64,000 nt of DNA from positions 1,914,211 to 1,978,210 of the forward strand of contig RPFO01000106.1 in assembly GCA_009746045.1 (NCBI GenBank), read 5' to 3'. The DNA is from Mesostigma viride (lineage: Eukaryota; Streptophyta; Mesostigmatophyceae; Mesostigmatales; Mesostigmataceae). The position numbers and the translations under genes are program-made. The notes under the pieces were generated by a model. That model saw nothing but the letters and a program-made list of their open reading frames with translations. It searched no databases and was not told where the DNA came from. Below, in pieces: positions 30,801 to 42,499 of this stretch. Positions within the stretch are counted from its first letter, which is position 1, and the number at the start of each line of letters is the position of its first letter.

Positions 30801-33800
30801 ATGCATGGGCACCATATATAGAACATTAAATTTGTGAAGCGTACCATTCTCTTCTAATTCACGGCCGCGGGGCGGTGTGTGGGGGGGGAGGCCGGGGGGG
30901 GGGGGGGGGTGACAGAGACAGAGAGAGTTATGCACAGTAGCGATTCGCTGCGATCTGCACAATTACTAATAGGCTCTGAGCAGTATTGGAGGGTATGACA
31001 TTATTACTAGTAAGAACCCATGGTTGTGGTTGAATCCCTTGTGCTGCCGGATCTGAGTGGTGTCTGTCTGGTGATCATGCAATGCTGGGCTCAATGGTTG
31101 GGACCAGTGAAAGCGTTGCTACATGCAAGTGCGTTTCTGCAAAGGGCCTTCAGCCTGCCATCGCTGTCGTCGACCCGGCCCTCTGGGGAACAGATCCTTG
31201 GCATTCCCAGGGTTCAGACAGAGCAGGGGGGTGGTTAAATGTGCCAAACGTGGATAATGGTACATGCCATGGAAAGTATTTTGGCTACATGTTGCTGACT
31301 GGGCCCTTCATTTCCGTTTGGGTGTGGATTTTACTGATCTACTGGCAGCGTTGCATGGACTCCATGTGAGGCACACGACATTAGCTCAACCAAAAACTGT
31401 AAAATGGTCTGAGATGGAAACGGGCTGGTTATGGTTGAAGTAATTGCTTGTTGGGTCGCTTCTATGTATCCAAATGCTGCACTCCTCCCGAGGGTAATAC
31501 CCATTCCACCTGTCATGTTACAATTCATTCCATAGCCATCTCTCAGTCTTTCACGTTGTGTGGAACGTGCCGCACACCTGGTTGCACGCCTGTGGATTCT
31601 CTGCCAGTCTGTGCGCGAGCCGACCTGCCAGCAGCCGGTGCCAATGTCAGCGAGACTGGGTGCCCCCCCAACCAAGTCTGCTTCGTGTCAGATGGAACTC
31701 GGCCGGCACCTCTTCAAGCGGGCGATTACTGCGTCGCCAACTGTACGTGTGGTGCTGCACCTGACAATCTCTTCTTGATAATTATTCTATTGACAATTAT
31801 TCTATTGGCAATCTCCTCTTGTACAACCAGTGGCAGCCTGCGTCGTGGAATATTCTCATAGATAGTTGTAGGGTGGTAGTACCTGCCTAGACGCCGGCTG
31901 TTTGTTCCTGTGGCTGCTGCTGCTGGGCAGTCTGTAACTCTATCATCATTCAATGGCTGGTCTTAGTATCTGTCTTTATAGACACGATGTGATTGCTTCA
32001 ACTAGCTTTCTTTCGGGAGATACTAGTTGTAGCAGGCGATTAGCCTAAGGTGATCGAATACTGGCACCCACTTATTGCATGCCTGAATTCTTGACACTTG
32101 GCACTGTATATCTTCATGAGTCCTGCTGCATGGTCCAAAGCCATAATGCTACCTTCGACCCCACCCCGGCTCAGATCGCTTGAGTTGTTAATAGCTCGAC
32201 ATATTACTTGTAAACTTCTCTAATTACATAATGTTAAACAATGGTCTTGTTAATGCATGCTACATGGTATAATTAAGGCTATGTTGATGCTGGCTTTAGC
32301 TCCCATTTCAGTCTTATGGTGCACTGACAGTCTGTTTTCCCCAACGCCCGGCACCCGACGTCTCCGGGCGCATCTGTCATGCATATATTGTTTCCCATTC
32401 TAAATTTTTTTTTTGGCAGGGTGCAACTTGCTTGCGGTGGAGAGCTACGACAACCTGACCCTGCCCACCTGCCCCGCTGCCATCGTCTGCGACTATGCCG
32501 TCGGCCTGAACCTGAGCTGCACCACCACCGCGCTCAAGCCACTCACCAAGGACAGCATTCAGGCCAAACTGGCCGACTACCTGAGCCTGCCGCCCTGCCG
32601 CATTGACATCGAGCTACGTCACATCTCGCGTGACCTTTTTGGCCTCGCCTTCACTTTGCACCTGAACGACACCATGGAGGCCGCCCGGGTTTCTGAGACC
32701 GTGCTGGCCGGCCCTCCCTTGGTGGAGAACGTGCTGGGCGAGCTATTTGCGTCGGTATCCGTGGCGGATTCTCAGATGGTCGGCAAGGTGACCGGTCAGT
32801 GCATACTGCCGGGCGTCACGTCGGACCCCCACATCGCCACCGTGACAGGCGCCACGTTTGACTTTGGCGGCGTGCCTGGGGGTTCGTACTGCATGCTGAG
32901 CAGTGCGCCGGTGCACGTAAACGCGCGCATGATGGGCGCAACACCTGGTGCCCGTGTTCCCTCGTCCAAGACGTGGATGGACCAGGTGGCCATCCTGTAC
33001 AAGTCGGATGTCGTTCTGGTCTCGGCCAAGTCGGACGGGGACGACGTGCCATTCGCCCTGTCCTTTGGCACCGTCACCATCAACGGGGTACGTAGGTCCA
33101 TCCACTATACTGGAGCGTTGCTTGTGTCTTTCTGGGACCGTGTGCAGTAATAATGAGTATTGTATATAGTAGTGATTCGTGTGACAGCATTCACGCATGA
33201 CTTTGTCTGTTTACACTGTAATGTGCTGTTTCTGCCATGTGCCATTTTCTGACGTTTATGGCAATGACTGGTATGCGCATTTCCAAATGCAAGTCCCTGG
33301 CGTGGACGCGTCGCCTGTGCTTCTGATCGTCGCCATCATCGGCATCCTCCTCACCATACTCCTGATCCCATCATCAGCATGCTGCACTTTCAGACCTGCT
33401 TTATTTACCGGCCGGCACCAATATTGTATTGACAGTGTATTGTACAATCAAATTTGTATTGTTTTGGGCACTAACTAAATGCCGCATGAACTACATCGGG
33501 GCATGCAGGCCAACGTCCCAGCGGTCACCGGGGCTGTCCGGCGCCTGCCCTCCGGGATGCAGCTGATGAGGAGGAAGACGCGTGTTGTCATCAGCATCGA
33601 CAAGATGCTCACGCTGGAGGTGGAAGTGGTGCGTGCTGCCTTTTGGGAGGCGGGCCGCGGACCGGGCAAGAACTTCCTCAACCTGTCAGTCAAGGAGCGC
33701 AACCCCAGCATTGAGCTGCATGGGCTGCTCGGGCTGGCGTCTGGCGCTGACGTCGTTGCTGACGATTTCAAGACCACTTCCGTGCTTGCTGCGGATTGTG

Positions 33801-33826
33801 GGGAGAGTCGCTTTGTTTCTGCTTAG
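27858..33826 (+). CDS. Extracellular RTX-repeat protein with Cys-rich and VWD/Root_cap-like C-terminal domain, 4 exons visible
   Basis: Exons 27858-29351, 31536-31742, 32420-33087 and 33509-33826; all phases agree (1, 1, 0) and sites are GT-AG. An upstream exon is likely because exon 1 begins after a pyrimidine tract and ccatcag; alternatively the ATG at 27809 starts it. Exon 1 is about 40 GGxGxDx(U)x nonapeptides, the calcium-binding beta-roll of RTX proteins. Exon 2 has 8 Cys. Exon 3 adds a region with spaced Cys, then SDPHIATVTGATFDFGGVPG...YCMLSSAPVHVNARMMG and TWMDQVAILY. Exon 4 has VISIDKMLTLEVEVV and IELHGLLGLAS and a stop. This C-terminal pattern matches the VWD-like/Root_cap family (DPH...FDF.G..G..C, L.GLLG). 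It is probably secreted and part of the cell surface or matrix. It is not a bacterial toxin operon: no activator or secretion genes are nearby, and it is spliced. Confidence 0.8.
29440..29780. repeat. Dispersed repeat inside RTX gene intron (other copy 36310-36600)
   Basis: Shared blocks: aaatataatcacttac(a)..agagtga, agagccatg, cgcgt(g/a)cggcggagca.gatgtcagcca, and gacgtccaggtccgcgcc. Copies are in the same orientation and diverged. Because the second copy lies directly upstream of LINE reverse-transcriptase fragments, this may be a non-LTR element remnant. Confidence 0.65.
29781..31535. other. Remaining intron 1 of the RTX gene
   Basis: No coding feature that I can support. It contains a G-run of about 30 bp at 30882-30910 that could form a G-quadruplex, and short ORFs of no recognised kind. 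Introns 2 (31743-32419) and 3 (33088-33508) likewise show nothing else. Confidence 0.5.
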
Positions 33827-36309
33827 GTTGCAGTACGTACTGTAACAGTATTTTCTGACAGTGTGTATACTGTTACATCCAAGTGGATGCGAACTTGGAG
33901 TTCAGTGTTCTGTGTATATGGCTGAGTCCTTTGTACGGCCAAAGTGTAATGATTCCTGGCCTGACTTGACTTTTTGGGACTTACATGCGGAGTGCCCTTT
34001 CGATGGTCCTTTGTGTTGCCGGGCCCTGGACGGTACGGGACAGTACCTTGGAATCTATGTGTAATCTGACTGATGTCAGTTAGTATCTTTCGTAAGTTAG
34101 GGGTGTAAAGCATATAGAGAGACAACCTTACCGGTTCATCTGTGTTCTGATTGGCTGAGACCTGTAGGATTGCGTTGGACTCCTCTGTGTCGGCGGGGAC
34201 AAAGCTTTGCATGTTCACCTTAGTCATCAGGCGGATACCCCCAATAATGTGAAGTTATTTCTAATAACCAAACATCCTCACTTCAGGCCCTGTTATTGGA
34301 CAGCCATATCCGATAGACAGGAAGTGTTGTGTCTGTACGAACAAGCAGAGAGACTCCCGACCAAAAGGGGACCATAGCTCTCTATCGCCGTAGTACATTC
34401 TGTTAGGAGAGCCCTACAGAAGAGAACCGACCACACTCAGTTAACTCCTGGAGAATACAAGGGGTTTCCCCTGTCTCTTGGGATTTGATAAGTCCATTCT
34501 GTCTTTAATGACGGGAGGTAAAAGATCTGTGCATTTAGTGGAGCAGAGGCCACCATTTTAATCTGTTACAAGTACCAACGGCTGCATGTTGGAACTTTGT
34601 CAGGATACACGGGCTTCGATCGGCCTGACTTTTACCTGTTTGTCTGTGACGCCTCCTGTGCAATTTATTCTGACTCATTCTCTGTGCGACACTGTTGGCG
34701 GCTATCATCGGTTGTGGCCTACACTTTTCTAATTCGCCCTTTCTCATGGGCGCCCTACATAGTGGCAACCTCTCTGGCTGGCCTACGGCCAGTCGGTTCC
34801 ATTGCAGCAACTACGTGAGCTACCCCCCAGAGCCTCAGACTGCAGCCCCCAGTCCCCCTGGACCCCTTGGAAACCCTGGACCCCCCGGTCCCAGACACGG
34901 GCTTTCGGTCGCCGCCCCGGCGTGACAGGGCGCCCCTTCTGCCGGCGCCGCCCAGGGGGCGAAGGGAGCCCGCTCGAGCAGGTCATCGTCCAGGTCGTCC
35001 AACCACGGGATGAACGGGTCGACGGTCCTGCGGCCGGTGCTGGTGCGCAGGAATGCGGGCATGGCGTGATAAAACGGCCTGTAGGTCGCGCGCCCTGGTG
35101 AAAGAAGACCGGTGTCCGGTACGCCCCGATAAAACGAAACCCGAAGCCGCGCGCCCCGGTAAAACAATCAAGGACGACGTCCCGCGCCCTGACAAAACAA
35201 AGGCCGCCGTCCCACGCCCTGATAAAACAAAGGACCGACGTCCCACGCCTCGGGAGTAAGGCCCTGAACGTCGCACGCCTCGGGGAGACGCAGCGACCCA
35301 AGAAGGCGACCGAGAACCAGATGGGATTGCCTGCCAGGCCAGGTAACACGCACTCACGCGGGGGGGGAACAGGGGGAAAAGAGGGGGTCACTCACGCAGT
35401 TGCTGGTTATGCCTCGATATTTTCCTAGTCATGCCGTTATGACATGTTCTTTTACTCGTACGGCCCATGTCTACAATCAGCTTGATAATTTTCCAGCTAC
35501 GGCATTTTATACAAACCACCATGGACGATGGTCGCCCCTGGTAGCTATTAATTAATTAATTAAACTCGTGCTCCCGTTGGGGAGTCACGGAGCACCGAAG
35601 TGCTTTTAATCCCTGTGTGTGCACTACAGGAGAAAGGGCAGAGACCCCCAGTCTCCTTCATGCCAAAGGCATGCCACAGCTGCAATCGGGCGCGGCTAGC
35701 TAAAAGGACAGGCTAACGATCCGGCAAACTGTGGGTGCAATAAGACCCATGTGAGCATAGCTATAATACTGGTAGCTATAATACGACCTCCTGATTTAAA
35801 AAATTAAATTAAATTATACCATGCCTCCGTGGGGAGATCATGTAGCACATATTCCATGATGGATGGGGTACGTGGAGGAAGCCGCGTGATCGAACTATCC
35901 TAACTCTAAGCTATCTAGTCTAGAAAATCCTAACTACTCATCAAAGCGCCTCCTCCGCTTGGGGGGAGGGGGCTTGCCCACAGGGTCGGGCGTGTGAGCC
36001 TTGACAATCTTCTTCCACCGCGTCTTGTCCTGCATGGCAGTCCAAAGACGGGAGAGACCTCCTGATAGTCGTTTGCAATTAGGCGCGTCCTCAACTGTGT
36101 ACCCACGTTTGTATTATGTTTATGCTAGTTCCCCCTCGTTTCACACATACATCGCTCGTGAAGGACATTTCGAATTCAAAAGTTTAAAACTCTAATTTCC
36201 CACGTCACTGGACATATGTACATACATGCATATGTAGAAAGCAGAATACAAGTTGTCTCACAGTATAAGTTGTACATTGATCACTCAGCAGGTTAATATT
36301 ATTATACAT
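33827..36309. other. Region downstream of the RTX gene, no supported gene
   Basis: ORFs on both strands at 34535-35391 lack recognised domains. At 35050-35280 there is a degenerate tandem repeat (cgcgccc(t/c)g(a/g)taaaacaa), which on the plus strand reads as a RPDKTK-type repeat. At 34850-34900 there is a short Gly-Pro-Pro run. Neither has a clear gene around it. A TTAATTAA run lies near 35550. Confidence 0.45.
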
Positions 36310-36814
36310 TAAAAATATAATTACTTACAGCAGAGTGAAATCACTCAAACCAAAGCAAACGCCCAGCTATAAACCTATATACAGAGCCATGTCAAAGCTC
36401 TATACTACGATAAGACCAATGGAAACGCCTAACGGGAGGAACCTAATAGCCCTGCTGCACCGCAAAATCAGCCCGCGTACGGCGGAGCATGATGTCAGCC
36501 ATGGCCCGAGTCAGCGCCACCGACAAGCGCTGACGCCAATATGACGTCCAGGTCCGCGCCGACCATGGGGCCCGCTTGCCCTCCAGGTCCAGCCGGTCCT
36601 CCCGGACTGAGCCGGCAACACTCCTTGAAGAAGGCGGAGGGCAGGGGCCCCATGGCCCCAAACTCCTCCAGGACAAAGGGCACCACACGATGGTGCCCGA
36701 CGTCGCCGTAGGCCAGGAGCTTGGCCCGCTCCGCCCGGTCCAATTATTATACATGCAGCAATTAATACCAATCACTTTATATATGGTTGATGCAGATCAT
36801 TCATAGAGACTAGC

Positions 36815-38070
36815 ATTCGAGGCTCGTGTGGAGGGGCTTGAGGTCAGCAAGAAGACCAAGGCTCTGGCGATTGGGCTCACTCAGCCACCGCCCGACCTCG
36901 ATCTTTCTCCTTGATGGCTCTCGAGTCCTGAATCGGGGCCGCGTCAAGTTGCTGGGTTACTAGCTATGTAGCTTACTCCCCAGCTGCGAGGCCGATGTGG
37001 ACCACCGTATCTCCCTCGCCTGGCACGCTTAATTTACGCCAATATCGGGCCCCGGCCTGTGGCGCAATTCCTTGGGCAAGCTATATAGAGAAACACGACC
37101 TGTTCAAGGTCCTGGTCCTCCCTGTTCTCACTTGTGGTACGGGGCCGAGACGTGGACCCTCACAGCCGACCTAGCTTGCCTGAAAGCTGGACCGCCTGGA
37201 CGGCGCGGTCACCAACATCAGCTGCGGTCAAATTTTCGTGTTTGATACGCTGCTCATGTCCTCAAGGAGGACTTGTATCTTGGCACATGTGCCACGTATC
37301 ACCAGCACCATCAAGCAGCGGCGCGCCTGCTGCTAGTTTGGCACCTATAGCTCGCACCAACCAGGTAGACACCTCACCTGCATGGCCCCTCTGCAGGGCT
37401 GCGCCCGGCCCGCCCAGCCGGGCCGGCACCTCCGGCCTCACGTGGCCGCCGGGCAGTAATTAGACACCACAAGGCCTGCACCTTCAAAGAACAGCTCGTA
37501 GAGGACATGGGGGGCCTAGGCCTCTCCGTGATTTGGAAAAAGATTATGGATAAGGCCACCCCACCATTCCCCCTTCACCACGGGGTGTGGCAAGGTTGTG
37601 TCCTGTCCCCATACCTGTTCATTATTGTCGTGGATCACGTCATGCGGCGGGCACGTGCGCGCTTTACTGCTCTTAAGGGGTTTGAGCCAGGCTTGGACAT
37701 CCTTAACGTGAAAGAGCACGGCGGGGTTAGAACTGGTTACCGCCTTGCCGACCTGATTTATGCGGATGACACCACCCTCATCGAGAGCCCGGAGCACATT
37801 CAGACCTGGCTGGACTGTCTGGGCCTGGAGGCACGGGCGGTGGGGCTGGAGATTAGTGTCAAAACTGAGGCGATGGTGATTGGGGCCTCCAGTACACCAC
37901 CGCTGCCGCGCCTGCTCGACGGGACGGAGGTCCCGTTCCGCGACCGCTTCAAGCTGTTGGGGAGTTGGCTCCCTGACACTGCCAACGATGTGGACACCCA
38001 CATCGGCCTTTAATTTCCTGGGCCAAGCTCCGTTCGCTCCGTGAACACCTACTGGCGCTCGAACACTAGG
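36815..38070 (+). mobile_element. Decayed LINE (non-LTR) reverse-transcriptase fragments, two overlapping pieces
   Basis: Piece 1 (36815-37340) encodes, in several frames, the RT C-terminal part: VSKKTKALAIG, CEADVDHRISLAWHA, YGAETWTLTADL. Piece 2 (37490-38013) holds the RT core in one frame: GVWQGCVLSPYLF, LADLIYADDTTLI (the YADD catalytic motif), VGLEISVKTEAMVIG, FKLLGSWLP, DVDTHIGL. Piece 1 corresponds to sequence downstream of piece 2 in an intact element but lies upstream here, so two truncated copies or a rearrangement are present. No endonuclease domain is seen. Confidence 0.8.
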
Positions 38071-38079
38071 AGTTAATTT

Positions 38080-38350
38080 GAAGCCCCCGTAACCTGTCCG
38101 GTAACTTCGACGCCCCCGTAACCTGCCCGGTAACTTCGACGGGCCAGGTTACGGGTCCGTATTCGTTGGCGATTTGGGTTACCGGACCGGTTACGGTACC
38201 ATTCGGAATATTGGCCCCGAGATTCGGTACGGCCCAGTAACTGCAGGGACGGTTATGTTTACGGGGGCGTGAACGGCTTCGGTTCAGGTTACGTTGGGGT
38301 ATACGGGACGGGTCAGGTAGTGGTTACGGCGCCATAGCTGCCCCAATCTT
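38080..38350. repeat. Short degenerate repeats of ggttacgg / ccgtaacc
   Basis: Repeated cccccgtaacctg(t/c)ccggtaacttcgac copies near 38085-38145, followed by many ggttacgg and ggttac motifs in the opposite sense. Non-coding. Confidence 0.7.
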
Positions 38351-39230
38351 AGGCACTGGGGTGGTTACGGAGCCGTTATCGTTAACTGGATCGTAAACCG
38401 CGACATAGCTGGCAGCTCAGCTTGTTCGTTATAATATTCCCGAAAACGTTAGTGTTTTCGTTTTTTGAGTTTCGCTTTTAATTGTCCGGCATTGACGTGA
38501 ATAAATATGGGGGTGCGAAATCCGTCTGTTTCTTGCTTCATGCAATGCATATCTTTGTCGTCAGATAATCAGCTCTTTAGGCTATGCCCGACCTTCCTAT
38601 ACTGCCAGCCTGCGGCAATGAGCCAGCAGAAGATATGGCGTGCCCAAGATTCCGCGCGAAGGCCGCTACTGTAATGGTCTTCCGGATGTGCAGTAAGTGC
38701 GGTAAAAGCTGCGAAAATTGCTTATAATGCCTGTAGGAAGCTCTTTGCGACAGTGTTTCCAAGCGAGTTCATTGTTCTTTTGACGCCAGATACAAAAGGC
38801 AAAGGGGGGCATCGTTTTTATTAGTCGGCAGTGCGGTTTCGAGAAGTGATGAGTCGGGCAGACGACCTCGCCACGACACCCTCGGCCCAAGCTTCGCATA
38901 TCCCGGCAGCCATAAAGAAGCGCAGATTAAGCCAGGTGAGCGAGCCAGAGGGCCCAGAATCGTTGCTAACGCAAGGCAGCTTCTAAAAGGGTAGAAAGCT
39001 GGGTTGTTAAGACTTTCTCAAGAGCATGGTGCAGTGGTTATTGCCACCTTGTCCAGAGATTTGCCCTTGTCTTTCTGATTTAAAGACTGTTTTAAAGAGG
39101 GATGGGAGAACGTTTCCAACGTTGTAGCTTATTGATTACTGTGAAGAAAGAGCCTTTTCAGTTGCTGACAATGAGATGGAAGCTGTCTCATGCAAATTAA
39201 CCAGGCAATGCAAGTGATGCAAGGTGAGGC
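38351..39230. other. No feature seen
   Basis: Short ORFs on both strands only (e.g. 38577-38899 minus); nothing recognised. Confidence 0.4.
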
Positions 39231-40480
39231 CATGCATGGCTGATATTGCCTTCATGCGTGAGTTGAGCAGGAGACTGGCTGGGTGTGTGGCTGGCTAGGT
39301 GAGCGGGGCGTGTATGGGGTGTTGCAATGGTGAGGGCATGCGAGGCGGGCACATGCCTGGCTGGTTTGGGTGTTGGGTAGTTAGGTGGTTCGGTGATTGT
39401 GTTGTTGAGTGGTTAGGTGGTTAGGTGGTTGTATAGCTGGGTGATTGGTTGTTTGGTTGTTTGATTGCCCAGAGAGCCTTGGGTGGGAGGCTTGGGCTAT
39501 AGATGCTTCAAGGGATGCCTAGGCGTGGGTGGGTTCAATGGCAGGTGGGTGGCTGATAGGTGGATGCTTTGGTAAATGGCTGGCTGCGTAGGTGGGAGCA
39601 CAGGCAGTTGGAGAGGGTGGGTGGCTGGCTGGCTGGTCATGGTGGGTGGATGAGTGCAAGGGCGGTCGGTTATTGGCAGATGCCCAGGTGGCTGGGTGAT
39701 GATAGGCTTTGGGGACTTTGAAGTGGGTGGGTTGTTGGATGCATGAGTGAAACAACTGCACGTTTTTGAGGGTGGTGTGTTGGTGGTTGGTTGGTTAGGG
39801 ATGTATGTGTGTGTGTGGGTTGGTGGGTGGGCCATTGGTGGCTGGTGGCTGGTGGATGTGTAGATGACTAGATGTGGGTGGGTGGGCGAAGGGACGGGTA
39901 GATGGACGGGTGGGCGCACAGATATGGATGCGTGGATGGGTTTATGGTTGGGACCGACTCACCTATCACGGGTGAAGGGCTGTGCAGGTTTGGGGTGAGG
40001 TAGGTGCCGGGGTGCTGGCTGAGAAAATGCATGTGTGGGTGGGTCAGTGGGTATAAGGGTGTGGGGGCAGTGAATGGTTGAGTGGGTAGGTGCGTGGGTG
40101 GGTCAACTGTGGGTGGCCGGACGGGTGCATATGGGGCCAGCTGGCTGGGTGTTTAGGTGGTTGGGTGGTTGGGTGGTTGGCTCATTGGATGGGGGAATGC
40201 CTGCTTATTACCTAGTTGGTGTGTGGGTTGCGCAGGTGCCTTGGTGGGTGGGTGGATGTCCAAGTGGGTTGGTAGGTGGTTGGGTGCCTATAGGTGCACG
40301 CATGGTTGTATAAGTTGGGTAAGCACGTGCGCGGCTGGCTTGGTGGGTGGGTCACTGGGTGGGAGGACAGGTGGCTGTCTGGGTGCACGGGCGCGCGAGT
40401 GTGTGAGCAGTTGTGTGGGTGGGTGGCCAGGTGGCTGCATGGGTGGGCGACTGCATGGGTGGCTTGGTGCGCACAAAGTG
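39231..40480 (+). repeat. G/T-rich low-complexity tract ((GGTGGGTGGNTG)-like)
   Basis: About 1.2 kb of degenerate ggtgggtgg, ggttggttgg and ggctggctgg. A tract of the same kind is at 60063-60870. Trp/Gly-rich and His/Pro-rich ORFs on both strands are artefacts of composition. Confidence 0.85.
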
Positions 40481-40900
40481 CAAGAGATGGAGACATGGGA
40501 TATGCCAATGCCATATCATGTGAGCATACGTGGATGCCAGGTGACATGTGCCAGCGTTGGGGTCACTGCACCTTGATATGCTCGCTCGGCATATTCTCGA
40601 CATGTATTACTGTACACGCAGTGTATATCATGCATGGTGCGTGTTAGTAGCATTCAAATGGCTGTGTTAGTGATGTGGCATGTATTATTCACCTTTCCTT
40701 CCCATTTTGCAATGTGCCAAGTAGTTTAGAGGCACGGTGTCATGGGGTATACGTATGGACATGCACTGCACATCACAGCTTTGTGGCATACTGGCAATGC
40801 CTACCTTACATGATGGATTCTGCTAGCAATGGTCACCACTCAGGCATTCACATGCACCAAGGTTTTGCACACTGTTTGTACTAGTCATTCTTGAGTTGCC
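40480..40900 (+). repeat. Dispersed repeat, copy 1 (copy 2 at 60880-61370)
   Basis: Shared blocks: cgcacaaag.gcaa...gata.agacatggg(g)atatgccaatgcc, acgtggatgccaggtgacatgtgccagc, ttcccattttgcaatgtgcca, and ggcattcacatgcacca(g/a)g. Together with the adjoining G/T-rich tract this makes a duplicated block of about 1.5 kb. The copies lie on either side of CACTA-1. Confidence 0.85.
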
Positions 40901-41507
40901 TGCAAAGATTTAAATGATGCGCCCCAGCTTGGAGAATGTTTTGGTGGGTAATGTTGTTAAAATTGTGGGTAAAAAAGCAAAAAATGGTGACAATTGCTGG
41001 CAAATGTCACCATTTTGGGCTCTGCATGATCTGAATTTCTGCTCATGACTTGTTGAGACCTTGCTTCAGGTGCTGGCATGATGGCAATAAGTTTTGGTGG
41101 CACTTCTGACATTATTTGGGTTAAATATTGATTTTAAATGGCCATTAATGACAAATGCTAGCAAAATTTTGCTAGCATTTGTCACCAACTAGGGCTCCAA
41201 ATGGCGTAGAACTTTGTACAAGGTCAGAACAACTATTATTCATCACCACTGCAAAGTTACAGCATAATCTGAGATCAACTATTGTTTCTATGCAAGTGCA
41301 AGTGGTTTAGGTGGCCAGTTTTGGCCTTGGATCTGCAGTTAACTTAAGCAGGGAGTACCATGTAAACTTAACATTTTGACTCAACTACTCCACCACTAGC
41401 CAGACACATCCCGGGGAGTGGTGGGATCCAATCCTAGGTCAATCGGACAATAAACTTGCCATGGGCCATAATTTATGTAAAAAAAAGGCCATTTCAAGGT
41501 GTTGTGT
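40901..41507. other. Non-coding stretch with two hairpin-forming palindromes
   Basis: No gene seen. 40981-41016: 12-bp arms aaaatggtgaca/tgtcaccatttt with a 12-nt loop. 41149-41184: a perfect 36-bp palindrome, each half starting TGACAAATGCTAGCAAAA. Both share a gacaaat/tgtcacc motif. Confidence 0.7.
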
Positions 41508-42437
41508 CCATTGGCCATGTTTGTTGCCCATGTCAGTTAGCGCAGTTTAGGATGTGTTGTTTTGTTGTTTAGCTGGGTTGGCATAGGCCTTCCACTCTAA
41601 CCCAGGGGAAACAGAGAAAATGCTTGTTAGGCATGTGAATGCTACCATCAGTGTTCACATAGTTGCCATGCACCAAGTGCATTGTCGTGTCTGCCTCATC
41701 ATCTGCCGGTTCACCATGCGTTGATTTCTGACTTTCCCTTGTTCTAATGATGTGACAATACTTCAATGTGCTGAGCCAACCATGCTTGATGTAATTTACT
41801 GCATGCAAGCTGCCATAATACCATGATCCTGTTGGATGATCCTACTTGGTTCCTTGTCCTCCATTGGCCATGTTTGTTGCCCATGTCAGTTAGCGCAGTT
41901 TAGGATGTGTTGTTTTGTTGTTTACCTTGGTTGGCATAGGCGTTACACTCTTACCCGGGGGAAACAGAGAAAATGCTGGTTAGGCAATGATGTGAGTGCT
42001 ACCATCAGTGTTCACATGGTTGCCATGCACCCATTGCGTTGTCGTGTCTGCCTCAGCATCTGCCGGTTCACCATGCGTTGATTTCTGACTTTCCCTTGTT
42101 CTAATGATGTGACAATACTTCAATGTGCTGAGCCAACCATGCTTGATATAATTTACTGCATGCAAGCTGCCATAATACCATGATCCTGTTGGATGATCCT
42201 ACTTGGTTCCTTGTCCTCCATTGGCCATGTTTGTTGCCCATGTCAGTTAGGGCAGTTTAGGATGTGTTGTTTTGTTGTTTACCTTGGTTGGCATAGGCCT
42301 TACACTCTAACCCAGGGGAAACAAAGAAAATGCTTGTTAGGCATGTGAGTGCTACCATCAGTGTTCACATGGTTGCCATGCACCCAGTGCATTGTCGTGT
42401 CTGCCTCAGCATCTGCCGGTTCACCATGCGTTGATTT
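41508..42437 (+). repeat. Tandem repeat of about 355 bp, 2.6 copies
   Basis: Units start ccattggccatgtttgttgc at about 41509, 41861 and 42219 (periods 353 and 358), and the third is cut at about 42437. The copies are about 95% alike. ORFs in this region repeat with the unit and are not genes. The third unit runs directly into the intron before the exon at 42500. Confidence 0.92.
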
Positions 42438-42499
42438 ATGCCTTGTTCCCCCGCTCCGCATTCGTTGGCATTCCGTTTTGGCGTTGCCGTTGAATACAG

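Noticed and set aside
34783-35391. 202-codon minus-strand ORF and a short collagen-like plus-strand ORF
   Set aside because: Driven by GC-rich tandem repeats at 35050-35280; no domain, splice or start evidence.
37134-37463. 109-codon plus-strand ORF as a gene
   Set aside because: Its DNA in another frame is the LINE RT C-terminus (YGAETWTLT), so the ORF is a by-product.
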